Assembly: GCF_051594765.1 (NCBI RefSeq)
Contig: NZ_JBPPGJ010000012.1
Coordinates: 127,997-191,996, forward strand
Reading direction: 5' to 3'
Length of the DNA stretch: 64,000 nt
DNA from: Paenibacillus_AR sp051594765
GTDB taxonomy: Bacteria > Bacillota > Bacilli > Paenibacillales > NBRC-103111
A program made the position numbers and the translations under genes. Of the stretch, positions 37,822 through 45,621 are shown in pieces. Below the pieces are notes generated by a model. It was given only the letters and a program-made list of their open reading frames with translations. It was not told where the DNA came from and did no database searches. Within the stretch, counting starts at the first letter, position 1; the number at the start of each line of letters is the position of its first letter.

Positions 37822-39069
37822 TTAATAGGTCAAATTCGGGTACAGCGGGAACCGGGCGTTCAGCTCACGCACCAATTCGCGCGCCTTGTCGTGGGACGCT
37901 GCGTCCTCCGGATTGTTCAAGGTGATGGAGATGATCCGGGCGATATCCTTCATCGCTTGCTCGTCCATACCACGGGAGGTCACGGCCGGAGTGCCCAGCC
38001 GGATGCCGCTGGTGACGAACGGGCTGGTCGGGTCGAACGGAATGGCGTTCTTGTTGCAGGTGACACCCACTTCGTCCAGCAGGTGCTGGGCAACCTTGCC
38101 GGTCAGGTTCTTGCTGCGCAGGTCCACCAGCATCAAGTGGTTGTCCGTGCCCCCGGATACGATGTCGAAGCCTTCGGCCAGAAGGGACTCGGCCAGAACC
38201 TGGGCGTTCTTCACTACTTGCTGCGCATAAGTCTTGAAGCCCGGCTGCAGCGCTTCGCCGAAGGATACGGCCTTGGCGGCGATGACATGCATCAGCGGGC
38301 CGCCTTGGGTACCCGGGAATACGGCCTTGTCGATTTCCTTCGCCCAAGCCTTGCGGGTCAGGATCATGCCGCCGCGGGGACCGCGGAGGGTCTTGTGGGT
38401 CGTGGTGGTGACGAATTGGGCGTGCGGCACCGGGTTGGGGTGCAGGCCGGCTGCGACCAAGCCCGCGATGTGGGCCATGTCCACCATGAACAGGGCGCCC
38501 ACGTCGTTGGCGATGGAGGCGAACGCTTCGAAATCGATGGTCCGCGGGTAGGCGCTGGCGCCGGCCACGATCAGGCGGGGACGGTGCTTGAACGCCGCCT
38601 TGCGGACTTCATCATAGTCGATGCGGTGGTTTTTCTCGTCTACGCCGTAGGCGACGAAGTTGTACAGAATGCCGGAGGCGTTGGCCGGGTTGCCGTGAGT
38701 CAGGTGGCCGCCATGGGCCAGGTTCATGCCCAATACGGTATCGCCGGGCTTGATCGCCGCCAAGTATACGGCCAGGTTGGCTTGGGCGCCGGAGTGAGGC
38801 TGGACGTTCACGTGTTCAGCCCCGAACAGCTCCTTGGCGCGGTCACGGGCGATGTCCTCCACGATGTCCACGTACTCGCAGCCGCCGTAGTAGCGGGCGT
38901 TCGGGTAGCCTTCGGCATACTTGTTCGTCAGAACGGAGCCCATGGCCTCCATGACGGCGGTGCTGACGAAGTTCTCCGATGCGATGAGCTCCACCTTGTC
39001 GCGCTGGCGGTTCAGCTCCAGATTCATGGCTTCCAGAATTTTCGGGTCGGCTTTGCGCAGGTTTTCCAT
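37822..39069 (-). CDS. glyA: Serine hydroxymethyltransferase
   Basis: 415 residues from the ATG at 39069, with GGAGG 10 bp upstream; the ATG at 39078 would touch that site. PLP lysine in TTTHKTLRGPRGG, GSVLTNKYAEGYPNARYYGGCEYVD and HSGAQANLAVY are typical. It converts serine and THF to glycine and methylene-THF. Third gene of the rpiB-ywlG-glyA operon under the ZTP riboswitch, fitting its one-carbon role. Confidence 0.97.
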   Translation of the reverse strand: MENLRKADPKILEAMNLELNRQRDKVELIASENFVSTAVMEAMGSVLTNKYAEGYPNARYYGGCEYVDIVEDIARDRAKELFGAEHVNVQPHSGAQANLAVYLAAIKPGDTVLGMNLAHGGHLTHGNPANASGILYNFVAYGVDEKNHRIDYDEVRKAAFKHRPRLIVAGASAYPRTIDFEAFASIANDVGALFMVDMAHIAGLVAAGLHPNPVPHAQFVTTTTHKTLRGPRGGMILTRKAWAKEIDKAVFPGTQGGPLMHVIAAKAVSFGEALQPGFKTYAQQVVKNAQVLAESLLAEGFDIVSGGTDNHLMLVDLRSKNLTGKVAQHLLDEVGVTCNKNAIPFDPTSPFVTSGIRLGTPAVTSRGMDEQAMKDIARIISITLNNPEDAASHDKARELVRELNARFPLYPNLTY

Positions 39070-39130
39070 CTTAGACATACCTCCTTGTATTGGGTGACGC
39101 TCGATTCTTCAGGATTCCGGCCCTGGGCCG

Positions 39131-39739
39131 TTACGTACAATGTCCGCTGTCCGGTGCGTCGACGGGCTCATAGACCGCCCGGGCGCCTCCGATCAGCTTG
39201 GGTCGGGAATAGGCCGCCTGCAGACGGGCTTCTCCCAGCATCCGGACGGAGGGGCGGAAGGGCACCGCCACGGGCCGCAGATGCATGCCGATCAGCGTCT
39301 CGCCGATATCGAGCCCGGCATGGGCCCGGATCGATTCCACCACCACCGCATCATTCAGCTTCCGGTAGGCGTAAGCCGCCATGCTGCCGCCGGCCTTGGC
39401 CACGGGCACCACGGTGACTTGCTCCAGAAGCGGATCTCGCTCCATCAGCTCCCGCTCCACCACCAGCGCCCGGTTCAGGTGCTCGCAGCATTGGAAGGCG
39501 GGGTGGAAGCCGAAGCGCTCCCGGGCTCGGCGGACGCCCTCGAAGATCTGCCCGGCCACCTCCTCGGTGCCCGAGGTGCCGATCCGCTGGCCCATCACCT
39601 CGCTGGTGCTGGTGCCGATCACCACGATCTGTCCCGGCCGGAGGCCGCCGGCCTCCGCCAGCTCGCCGAGCACCCGCTCCACCGTGTAGGCGATGCCGCT
39701 CAAGGCGTCCGGAACAGCGCCGGTACGATTGTGTTCCAT
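39131..39739 (-). CDS. ywlG: YwlG / TIGR01440 family protein (DUF436)
   Basis: 202 residues from the ATG at 39739. The family block GQIVVIGTSTSEVMGQRIGTSGTEEVAGQIF and HPAFQCCEHLNRALVVER (paired cysteines) is clear. Biochemical function is unknown; the gene is conserved between rpiB and glyA in Bacilli. Here it shares the ZTP-riboswitch transcript. Confidence 0.88.
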   Translation of the reverse strand: MEHNRTGAVPDALSGIAYTVERVLGELAEAGGLRPGQIVVIGTSTSEVMGQRIGTSGTEEVAGQIFEGVRRARERFGFHPAFQCCEHLNRALVVERELMERDPLLEQVTVVPVAKAGGSMAAYAYRKLNDAVVVESIRAHAGLDIGETLIGMHLRPVAVPFRPSVRMLGEARLQAAYSRPKLIGGARAVYEPVDAPDSGHCT

Positions 39740-39800
39740 CCTTCCTGCACCTCCGCTTCGTGTCCGTCCCCGGGGCGTAAGCCCCAAGGGGAGGAACGGA

Positions 39801-40259
39801 TTAAGGATGAAGCGTGTATTTTTCCTCGAGGGCCTTGACCTTGTTCACGCGGTTGATGTGACGGGGGCCTTGGGAGAACTCCGTCTCCAGCCACACCTTC
39901 ACAATCTCCTGAGCCACGCCCGGCCCGATGACCCGCTCGCCCATGGCCAGCACGTTGGTATCGTTGTGTTCCCGGGTCGCCTTGGCGGAGAATAGATCAT
40001 GCACCAGCGCGCAGCGGATGCCCGGTATCTTGTTGGCGGCGATGGACATGCCGATTCCGGTGCCGCAGATGAGGATTCCCCGGTCCGCTTGCCCTTCCAC
40101 GACCTTAAGACACACCTCCGACGCATAGTCCGGATAGTCGACGGAGTCGCCGCAGGTACAGCCGTAATCCTCCACCTGGTGGCCCAATTCCTCGATGTAC
40201 GCCTTGATCTCGTCCTTCAAGCGGAAGCCCGCGTGGTCCGCACCGATCGCAATTTTCAT
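39801..40259 (-). CDS. rpiB: Ribose 5-phosphate isomerase B
   Basis: 152 residues from the ATG at 40259 (MKIAIGADHAGFRLK), with AAGGAGG correctly spaced. Catalytic cysteine in LICGTGIGMSIAANK and the phosphate-binding REHNDTNVLAMGERVIG are present. Interconverts ribulose-5-P and ribose-5-P, feeding PRPP and purines. First gene behind the ZTP riboswitch. Confidence 0.95.
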   Translation of the reverse strand: MKIAIGADHAGFRLKDEIKAYIEELGHQVEDYGCTCGDSVDYPDYASEVCLKVVEGQADRGILICGTGIGMSIAANKIPGIRCALVHDLFSAKATREHNDTNVLAMGERVIGPGVAQEIVKVWLETEFSQGPRHINRVNKVKALEEKYTLHP

Positions 40260-40378
40260 GAACATGTCCTCCTTGGTCCAAATATATCCTATTATACCGC
40301 ACCCCTCGAAAAAAGAAATCACGCCGGAAACCGGCACCGTCCGACAGCATCCGTCCCGGATGTTGCCTTTCGGAAATC

Positions 40379-40418
40379 AAAAAAAGAGCACAGCATGCAC
40401 GTGCATGCGTTGCTCTTT
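40379..40418 (-). terminator. Intrinsic terminator of the ZTP riboswitch
   Basis: AAAGAGCA/TGCTCTTT stem containing an inner palindrome GCATGCACGTGCATGC, followed by TTTTTTT on the minus strand. It starts where the aptamer ends, as expected of a ligand-controlled expression platform. Confidence 0.85.
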
Positions 40419-40492
40419 GCCCAGGCGACCGGCCGATATCCCCGATGCTCCATTGTGGTTCCACCCACTTGTCGCCAGTTACACCGGAGTTT
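40417..40492 (-). promoter_or_regulatory. ZTP/ZMP (pfl) riboswitch aptamer
   Basis: The minus strand carries the conserved pfl-motif pieces in order: ACTGGCG, the hairpin GTGG..ACCAC, TGGAGCATCG, and the 3' block CCGGTCGCCTGGGCA, which forms the pseudoknot. Family knowledge: ZTP binding, signalling low 10-formyl-THF, prevents termination and turns on folate or purine genes. Downstream genes are rpiB, ywlG and glyA, and glyA is a classic target. The GGGTGGAACCAC segment superficially resembles a T-box, but there is no specifier stem and the rest fits pfl. Confidence 0.9.
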
Positions 40493-40504
40493 GTAGTTAT
40501 TCTT

Positions 40505-40533
40505 ATCATAGCGGATTCCTGCACTGCTGTAAA
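40505..40533 (-). promoter_or_regulatory. Sigma-A promoter of the riboswitch operon
   Basis: TTTACA (40528-40533), 17-bp spacer, TATGAT (40505-40510) on the minus strand, directly upstream of the aptamer. Confidence 0.78.
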
Positions 40534-40594
40534 GTCATGAATCCGCCTATAGCGGACGGATTTTCCCGCCGGAGCAGCATCCGCCCCGGCCGGA

Positions 40595-41182
40595 CTAGCC
40601 TCTCTTCAGCCGCTTCAGCACGGAGGCTAGAGCCCGCTCGATGGCCTTCGCCGTCTCGTCATAATCTCGTCGGGATCCGCCGAAGGGATCCGGAATGTCG
40701 AAGTCCGGGGCTGCTTCGTCCAGACGGTACAGCCGTTCCCGCTCCTCCCGCCCGATGGGCTGGCCCAGCGCCTGCTTCAGCTGCAGCTCCGACAGAAGGG
40801 ACTCCTTCTCCCGGATCCGGTCCAGTACCGCCGGGTCGGATTCCGCATATTCCAGGAGCGTGTGGACCTTATCCACCGCTTCGGGATGGCGCTCCAGAAG
40901 CATTCGCTTATGGGACATGGTCATGGTCAGGATCAGGTCCGCCCAACGGACCGTCTCCGGCTTCAGCGAGCTGGACGAGGTGACCCCGCCGGAGGCTCCT
41001 TTTTCCCTCAGGATATCCCCGGTATGTCTGGACACCGCCGCCCCGTCCACCGCCGACACCCCTGCGGAACGGACCTCCACCTCGAGCCCCTCCCGCTCCG
41101 CCATGGAACGGCACAGCCCTTCGGCCATGGGACTCCGGCACGTATTGCCGGTGCAGACAAACAGGATGCGCGTCTTCACCAC
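40595..41182 (-). CDS. ywlE: Protein-arginine phosphatase YwlE with an extra loop
   Basis: 195 residues. P-loop CTGNTCRS (Cys10, Arg16) with Thr14, the residue that gives YwlE its phosphoarginine specificity, and the general acid in DPFGGS. Bacillus YwlE has about 150 residues; here about 45 charged residues are inserted between the L-L-E-Y region and DPFGGS. Two adjacent GTG codons (41182, 41179) follow AGGAGG. It should reverse McsB arginine phosphorylation in the cytoplasm. Confidence 0.88.
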   Translation of the reverse strand: MVKTRILFVCTGNTCRSPMAEGLCRSMAEREGLEVEVRSAGVSAVDGAAVSRHTGDILREKGASGGVTSSSSLKPETVRWADLILTMTMSHKRMLLERHPEAVDKVHTLLEYAESDPAVLDRIREKESLLSELQLKQALGQPIGREERERLYRLDEAAPDFDIPDPFGGSRRDYDETAKAIERALASVLKRLKRG

Positions 41183-41265
41183 TAGAACCTCCTTCCCGAA
41201 TGGGGGTTGATCTATTTATTGTACCAGATCTTCCGGAAAATATGGAACGGAGGCATTTTCTCCTC

Positions 41266-41826
41266 TCACATAAGAAACCGGAGCCCGAACACCAGGAGAA
41301 TGATGCCCCCCAGCGCTTCGCCGTATTCGCCGACCCAGCGTCCGACCCGTCGGCCCACGAGGAGCCCCAGGACGGACATGCCTCCGCCGAACATGCCGAA
41401 GAGCAGCACGGTCAGCAGGATGTCCGAGGCGAACATGCCGAGCGACACGCCTACGCTGAAGGAATCGATGCTCACCATAACGGCGAAGAGCATGAGGCCC
41501 CAGAAGCTGCGGTGGTCGAAGACCACGGAGGAATCCCCCCGTAAGGCCGAATACACCATATGGGCCCCCAGCACCACCAGCAGGGCACCGCCGGCCGCCG
41601 TGGCCACGTTGCCGAGCAGGGAGCTGACGTATTGCCCCATGAACATGCCCATCAGCGGCATGATAATGTGAAACAGTCCGATGACGATGCTGACCCGCGC
41701 GATGTTCAAGAGCCGGATGCCCCGGATGCCCATGCCGATTCCCAACGAAAATGCGTCCATGCCCAAAGCCAATGCCATGAGTAAAATCGTGATCAATTGC
41801 CCCGCTTGTACGGTGTAAGCCGGCAA
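41266..41826 (-). CDS. mntP: Manganese efflux pump MntP (YwlD)
   Basis: 186 residues from a TTG at 41826 with AGGAGG. Six membrane helices in two repeats, each with the family's Asp motif: GMDAFSLGIG and SIDSFSVGVS. Exports Mn2+ in characterised members. Lies between tsaC and ywlE as in Bacilli. No mntP riboswitch is visible in the 146-bp gap upstream. Confidence 0.87.
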   Translation of the reverse strand: MPAYTVQAGQLITILLMALALGMDAFSLGIGMGIRGIRLLNIARVSIVIGLFHIIMPLMGMFMGQYVSSLLGNVATAAGGALLVVLGAHMVYSALRGDSSVVFDHRSFWGLMLFAVMVSIDSFSVGVSLGMFASDILLTVLLFGMFGGGMSVLGLLVGRRVGRWVGEYGEALGGIILLVFGLRFLM

Positions 41827-41973
41827 TGGTATCTCCTCCTGTCCGCCTATAGCTCATTCCAGCATATGCGGACAGGTTCGCAAACATGTCTCATCGGAGG
41901 GACGGGCCGGCTGCAGAACCGGCGGGCCCAAGGGGCATCGGCCCGGCAGGGGCCGCTATCCGGGGACGGCGGC

Positions 41974-43086
41974 TTACTCCGCCTCCAGCACCCGGTGGCC
42001 GGCAGCCTTGCGCAGGCGGTTCATGACGGCCAGACCGATGCCCTCCTCGGGGAAGGCTTCCGCCAGCATGACGGTGGTCCCTGCCTCGTCGAAGCGGCGC
42101 AGGGCCGCGAACAGCTCCTGGGCCGTGGAGCCCGGATCCTGCAGCGTGCCACAGACCGCCACCTCATCGGCGCAGCCTCTATAGTAATGAGCGTGTTCTT
42201 CGGGTGCCAGAACGCCCGTTCGCTCCCCCGCCGCCCGAGCCTGCTCCAGCTCCCGGACGATCCGGGCGGCGACCGCTTCGGGGCTCCGCCCCTGCACGAT
42301 GGTAAGCTGCCCCTTCGGGGCGTAGTGGGTGTACTTCATGCCCGGGGACCTCGGGCGGAAGTCCAACTCCGCGGCCCGCGCTGCGGCATCCGCGGCCACA
42401 GGGTCCACGCCGCCGCGCACCTCGCCGGCGACGTCAACGGCACAGCCGGCGGCCGCGGCAAGCTGCGCCGGCGTCACCCCGCCCGGGCGCAGCACGTGCA
42501 CGCGCCCGTCCGAACCGCCGGCCTCGACTACCGTGGACTCGAGGCCGACGCCGGTGGCGCCGCCGTCCAGGATGCCGGCGATGCGCCCCTCCAGATCCTC
42601 GCGGACATGCTCCGCGAGGGTGGGGCTGGGGCGCCCCGACCGGTTGGCGCTGGGCGCCGCCACCGGACACCCTGCCGCGGCGATGAGCGCCAGGGCCACC
42701 GGGTGGTCCGGCATCCGCACGGCCACCGTGTCGAGCCCCGCCGTCACCAGCGGCGATACGGCACCGGGGCACACCGGCAGCACCAGCGTCAGCGGCCCGG
42801 GCCAGAAGGCCTCCGCCAGCCGCCGGGACACCGGGTCCACCTGCAAGGCCAGCCCGTCCAGCATGGACAGGTCCGAGATATGGACGATCAGGGGGTTGTC
42901 CGAAGGCCGGCCCTTGGCCCGGTAAATACCCGCCACCGCCTCGGTACAGGTCGCATCGGCGCCCAGGCCATACACCGTCTCCGTCGGGAAGGCAACCAGC
43001 TCCCCCTTCCGGAGCAGCCCGGCCGCCTCCTGCACCGCCTCCTGCCCGGGATCACCCGTTTCGTCCGCCCACCATAGCTTCGTCAT
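41974..43086 (-). CDS. tsaC: L-threonylcarbamoyladenylate synthase (Sua5/YwlC)
   Basis: 370 residues from the ATG at 43086; upstream in-frame TTG and ATG codons have no ribosome site. N-terminal YrdC domain with KGELVAFPTETVYGLGADA and KGRPSDNPLIVHISD, then the Sua5 C-terminal domain after RPRSPGMKYTHYAPKG. Makes TC-AMP for t6A37 on ANN-decoding tRNAs. The middle (42.36-42.66 kb) is unusually GC-rich but stays in frame. Confidence 0.94.
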   Translation of the reverse strand: MTKLWWADETGDPGQEAVQEAAGLLRKGELVAFPTETVYGLGADATCTEAVAGIYRAKGRPSDNPLIVHISDLSMLDGLALQVDPVSRRLAEAFWPGPLTLVLPVCPGAVSPLVTAGLDTVAVRMPDHPVALALIAAAGCPVAAPSANRSGRPSPTLAEHVREDLEGRIAGILDGGATGVGLESTVVEAGGSDGRVHVLRPGGVTPAQLAAAAGCAVDVAGEVRGGVDPVAADAAARAAELDFRPRSPGMKYTHYAPKGQLTIVQGRSPEAVAARIVRELEQARAAGERTGVLAPEEHAHYYRGCADEVAVCGTLQDPGSTAQELFAALRRFDEAGTTVMLAEAFPEEGIGLAVMNRLRKAAGHRVLEAE

Positions 43087-43193
43087 GCCGCGTCTCTCAC
43101 TTTCTTCTCGCATCAATTAGGAATGAGGTCATTATAGCGCGTCCGTTTCCCGGTGTCACGGCAGGCGGGTTCTCCTCACGCAGATCCCTAACT

Positions 43194-43230
43194 AAAAACG
43201 GCCGGACGGGAAACTCCCGCTCCAGCCGTT
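43194..43230 (-). terminator. Rho-independent terminator after spoIIR
   Basis: ACGGC..CGGGA / TCCCG..GCCGT stem followed by TTTTTAG on the minus strand. Confidence 0.85.
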
Positions 43231-43238
43231 CGGCCATC

Positions 43239-44036
43239 TTATGCAAACCAGCTCTTCATCAGCTCCCAGAAGAAGAACTTAACCTCTTTCTTCGGCTGCT
43301 CCGGGGTGTCTCCAGCGGCTGCGGAGACCTCCTTCTTGACCGTGGAGGCCGATGCCGCCTTCACCGCCGTTTTTTCCTTGTCGCTCTTATCATTCTTATC
43401 GCTCTTCACGTTCTTGTCGCTCTTCGCATCGTTCTTCGGGCTCTGCTCGCTCTTCCCGCTCTTCGCGGTCGGCTCCGTCTTCCCGGTCTTGCCGTCTTGA
43501 GTCTCCTGCTTGTCCTTCATGACCGCTTCGCCCTTGGCTGCTTCCACGAAGCACAGCGGCGGGAAAAGCACACACCACCAGTTCTGCCCCGCTCCTTCGC
43601 CGATCGTCACGCGGAGAGCCTCGTAATCCCCGGCGGGGTAGACCTTGTCGCCGTACATTTTGGCCGGGAAGGGAACCAGGCCGAGCTCCACTTTGGAGGA
43701 ATAGGTGAAGCCTGCGCTCTCGATCTCCCGGGTCACGATGGCTTCCAGCTCCGGAATCCGCTCCGATACCAGGAGCCGGGCTTCCTCCAGCGTCGTCGGG
43801 CCGCTGACCCATGTATTCATCTGCTCCACGATGGCGTCACGCACCCTGCGCTTCAGCGCCTGATCCGTCACCGAATCCGAATTGGCCAGAATCCGCAGAC
43901 GGATGGACTCCTCGGGGATGTCCGATTCGACGACGGCCGCCATCGTGCGGTTATGCTCCCATGATACCAGTAGTACGATCAATGCGAAGAATAAATAGAT
44001 ATAAGAGCTGTAAGAAACCCGCTTTACCATGTTCAT
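43239..44036 (-). CDS. spoIIR: Stage II sporulation protein R with Lys/Asp repeat insert
   Basis: 265 residues: N-terminal membrane helix (about 11-26), then the SpoIIR domain with ESIRLRILANSDSVTDQALKRRVRDAIVE, SSKVELGLVPFPAKMYGDKVYPAGDYEALRVTIGEGAGQNWWCVLFPPLCF. A low-complexity Lys/Asp/Ser insert (about 178-245, with SDKN-type repeats) precedes the conserved end KFFFWELMKSWF. SpoIIR is the forespore signal that activates pro-sigma-E processing by SpoIIGA. Start ATG 44036 or 44030, AAAGGA upstream. Confidence 0.93.
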   Translation of the reverse strand: MNMVKRVSYSSYIYLFFALIVLLVSWEHNRTMAAVVESDIPEESIRLRILANSDSVTDQALKRRVRDAIVEQMNTWVSGPTTLEEARLLVSERIPELEAIVTREIESAGFTYSSKVELGLVPFPAKMYGDKVYPAGDYEALRVTIGEGAGQNWWCVLFPPLCFVEAAKGEAVMKDKQETQDGKTGKTEPTAKSGKSEQSPKNDAKSDKNVKSDKNDKSDKEKTAVKAASASTVKKEVSAAAGDTPEQPKKEVKFFFWELMKSWFA

Positions 44037-44059
44037 CCGTCCTTTCCCTATCTACCACC

Positions 44060-44088
44060 AGTATGGACGGCGAATCTAGCATTTATAC
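44060..44088 (-). promoter_or_regulatory. Candidate sigma-F promoter of spoIIR
   Basis: GTATA (44084-44088), 15-bp spacer, GTCCATACT (44060-44068). The -10 matches only part of GGNRANANT, but spoIIR is a known sigma-F gene. Confidence 0.4.
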
Positions 44089-44223
44089 CTTCCGCTAGGC
44101 AAATTCATAGAATTCGTATATAGATCGAAATTTGTCGCAATATAACGTCAAATGTCACACAATGTTCGAAAATGACGGACTTTCTCGTGACCAATGTACT
44201 AAGTAAAATTTTCCATTAATAGC

Positions 44224-44229
44224 TATAAT
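44224..44229 (+). promoter_or_regulatory. -10 element upstream of the HD-GYP gene
   Basis: A perfect TATAAT 35 bp before the ATG at 44265; no good -35 at 16-18 bp. The surrounding gap 44100-44223 is AT-rich with nothing else recognised. Confidence 0.35.
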
Positions 44230-44264
44230 AGCGATGAGTTATGTCTTTTGGCAGGAGGGATACG

Positions 44265-45269
44265 ATGGATGAATGTTTGGGTATGAGGCTCAGGGATGAT
44301 GTGATTACAGGCAACGGACTGGTCTTGATTCCGGCGGGCACGATCTTGGCCGAGACCCATCTCCGGCTCCTTCTGCACCACCGGATCCCGTTCGACGAGC
44401 TGCGCTTCGGCTCCATAGAGACTGAGCACGACACCGCGTTCGAGCTGGTCCGGGAGGCCACCCAGTATGCCAAGGATCTGTTCCATCGGATCCGCATCAA
44501 CCGCAAGATCCCTCTGCTCGAGATCAAGCACGAGCTGATCCCCATGGTCCGTGAAGCCGCCGAGATTCCCAATCTGTTCAAGCTGGTGGAGGCGGTCAAG
44601 GCCAAGGATGAATATACACACCGCCACACGATCGGCGTCAGCGTCCTGGCCGCCATGCTGGGCCATTGGCTCGGACTGGAGGAGAGCGAGATTACCCTGC
44701 TTACGATGGGGGCGACCCTCCACGACGTTGGCAAGATCCGAATCTCCGACGAAATTCTGCTGAAGCCAGGGAAGCTGACTGACGAGGAATTTACAGAGAT
44801 GAGGCGCCATACCGTCTACGGCTACGAGCTTCTGAAGGAAGCGGCGGGCTTGAACCCGAGGGTCGCTTTCGTCGCGCTGCAGCATCACGAACGGGGAGAC
44901 GGCACCGGCTACCCGCTGCGGCTGCGTACCTCCCAGATCGATCCGTTAAGCCGGATCGTCGCCGTGGTGGATATTTTCCATGCCATGTCCTCCAAGCGGC
45001 CTTACCATGAGGCGCTTCCCTTCTATGAGGTGGTCAACCGGATGCGCCAGGGCTATTTCGGAGAGATGGACCCTTATGCCGTTTCCGTCTTCCTGAAGAA
45101 TATGGTCCACAGCATGCTGGGCAAGCAGGTCATCCTGACGGACGGACGGTTCGCCGAAGTCATCTACATCAACCCTCATGATGATACCAACCCGCTTGTG
45201 AAGGTTCAGAATGAATTCATCGACCTGAGCCGGGAGAGAGAAATCCGGATCCGCGAGGTCATCGCCTGA
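44265..45269 (+). CDS. HD-GYP domain protein, putative c-di-GMP phosphodiesterase
   Basis: 334 residues from the ATG at 44265 with GGAGGG. N-terminal domain of about 100 residues of no clear family, then HD-GYP (about 105-290): H119/H121, His153-Asp154 in LHDVGKIRI, His182, His207-His208 and GDGTGYP (211-217). Short basic C-terminal tail. The metal ligands are complete, so hydrolysis of c-di-GMP or a related cyclic dinucleotide is plausible. Transcribed away from spoIIR. Confidence 0.88.
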   Translation: MDECLGMRLRDDVITGNGLVLIPAGTILAETHLRLLLHHRIPFDELRFGSIETEHDTAFELVREATQYAKDLFHRIRINRKIPLLEIKHELIPMVREAAEIPNLFKLVEAVKAKDEYTHRHTIGVSVLAAMLGHWLGLEESEITLLTMGATLHDVGKIRISDEILLKPGKLTDEEFTEMRRHTVYGYELLKEAAGLNPRVAFVALQHHERGDGTGYPLRLRTSQIDPLSRIVAVVDIFHAMSSKRPYHEALPFYEVVNRMRQGYFGEMDPYAVSVFLKNMVHSMLGKQVILTDGRFAEVIYINPHDDTNPLVKVQNEFIDLSREREIRIREVIA

Positions 45270-45314
45270 TCGCGGGACACCATCATCTCATGCTTCCCCA
45301 ACGCCCCTTCAGCC

Positions 45315-45344
45315 GAATATTTCATCAGGCCGAGCCGCATGCTA
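45315..45344 (+). promoter_or_regulatory. Sigma-G promoter of the 51-residue gene
   Basis: GAATA (45315-45319), 18-bp spacer, CATGCTA (45338-45344): a full match to the forespore sigma-G pattern GHATR-N18-CATNHTA. Confidence 0.75.
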
Positions 45345-45378
45345 ACAGCATATCTCGCATGAAGGGAGCACGTGTACC

Positions 45379-45534
45379 ATGGAGAACCGAGAGCTGCGCG
45401 ACTTGAAGACCACTGCCAACGGCGCCACCGATCTGCAGGAGAACCGCCATCCGAATAAGAAGGTGACGATCGAAGCGCCGGAGTCCTCGAACCCGAGCCC
45501 TGTCGATCCCCGCACCGCCTATAACAACAAGTAA
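45379..45534 (+). CDS. Small hydrophilic protein, predicted forespore-expressed
   Basis: 51 residues, ATG at 45379 with AAGGGAG. Sequence begins MENRELRDLKTTANGATDLQ and ends RTAYNNK; rich in Asn, Pro, Glu and Lys, with no membrane segment and no cysteine. I do not recognise a family. It stands alone between the HD-GYP gene and a terminator, behind a sigma-G promoter, so a small spore-core protein is a reasonable inference. Confidence 0.7.
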   Translation: MENRELRDLKTTANGATDLQENRHPNKKVTIEAPESSNPSPVDPRTAYNNK

Positions 45535-45555
45535 GGCCCATATGCCAGCCCCCCC

Positions 45556-45611
45556 CAAAAAAAGCTCCCTTCTGCCCGGCGCAAGCCGAAGGCAAGAAGA
45601 GAGCTTTTTTG
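45556..45611. terminator. Bidirectional terminator
   Basis: AAAAAAAGCTC and GAGCTTTTTT ends with an inner CTTCTGCC/GGCAAGAAG stem. Serves the small gene on the plus strand and prmC on the minus strand. Confidence 0.88.
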
Positions 45612-45621
45612 GGCTTTCGTT

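Noticed and set aside
40417..40492. T-box leader, because of GGGTGGAACCAC
   Set aside because: No specifier loop or antiterminator bulge arrangement, and no tRNA synthetase or amino-acid gene follows; the other conserved blocks fit the ZTP riboswitch.
42360..42660. GC-rich patch in tsaC as foreign DNA
   Set aside because: The reading frame and Sua5/YrdC motifs continue through it without break; local codon bias is enough.
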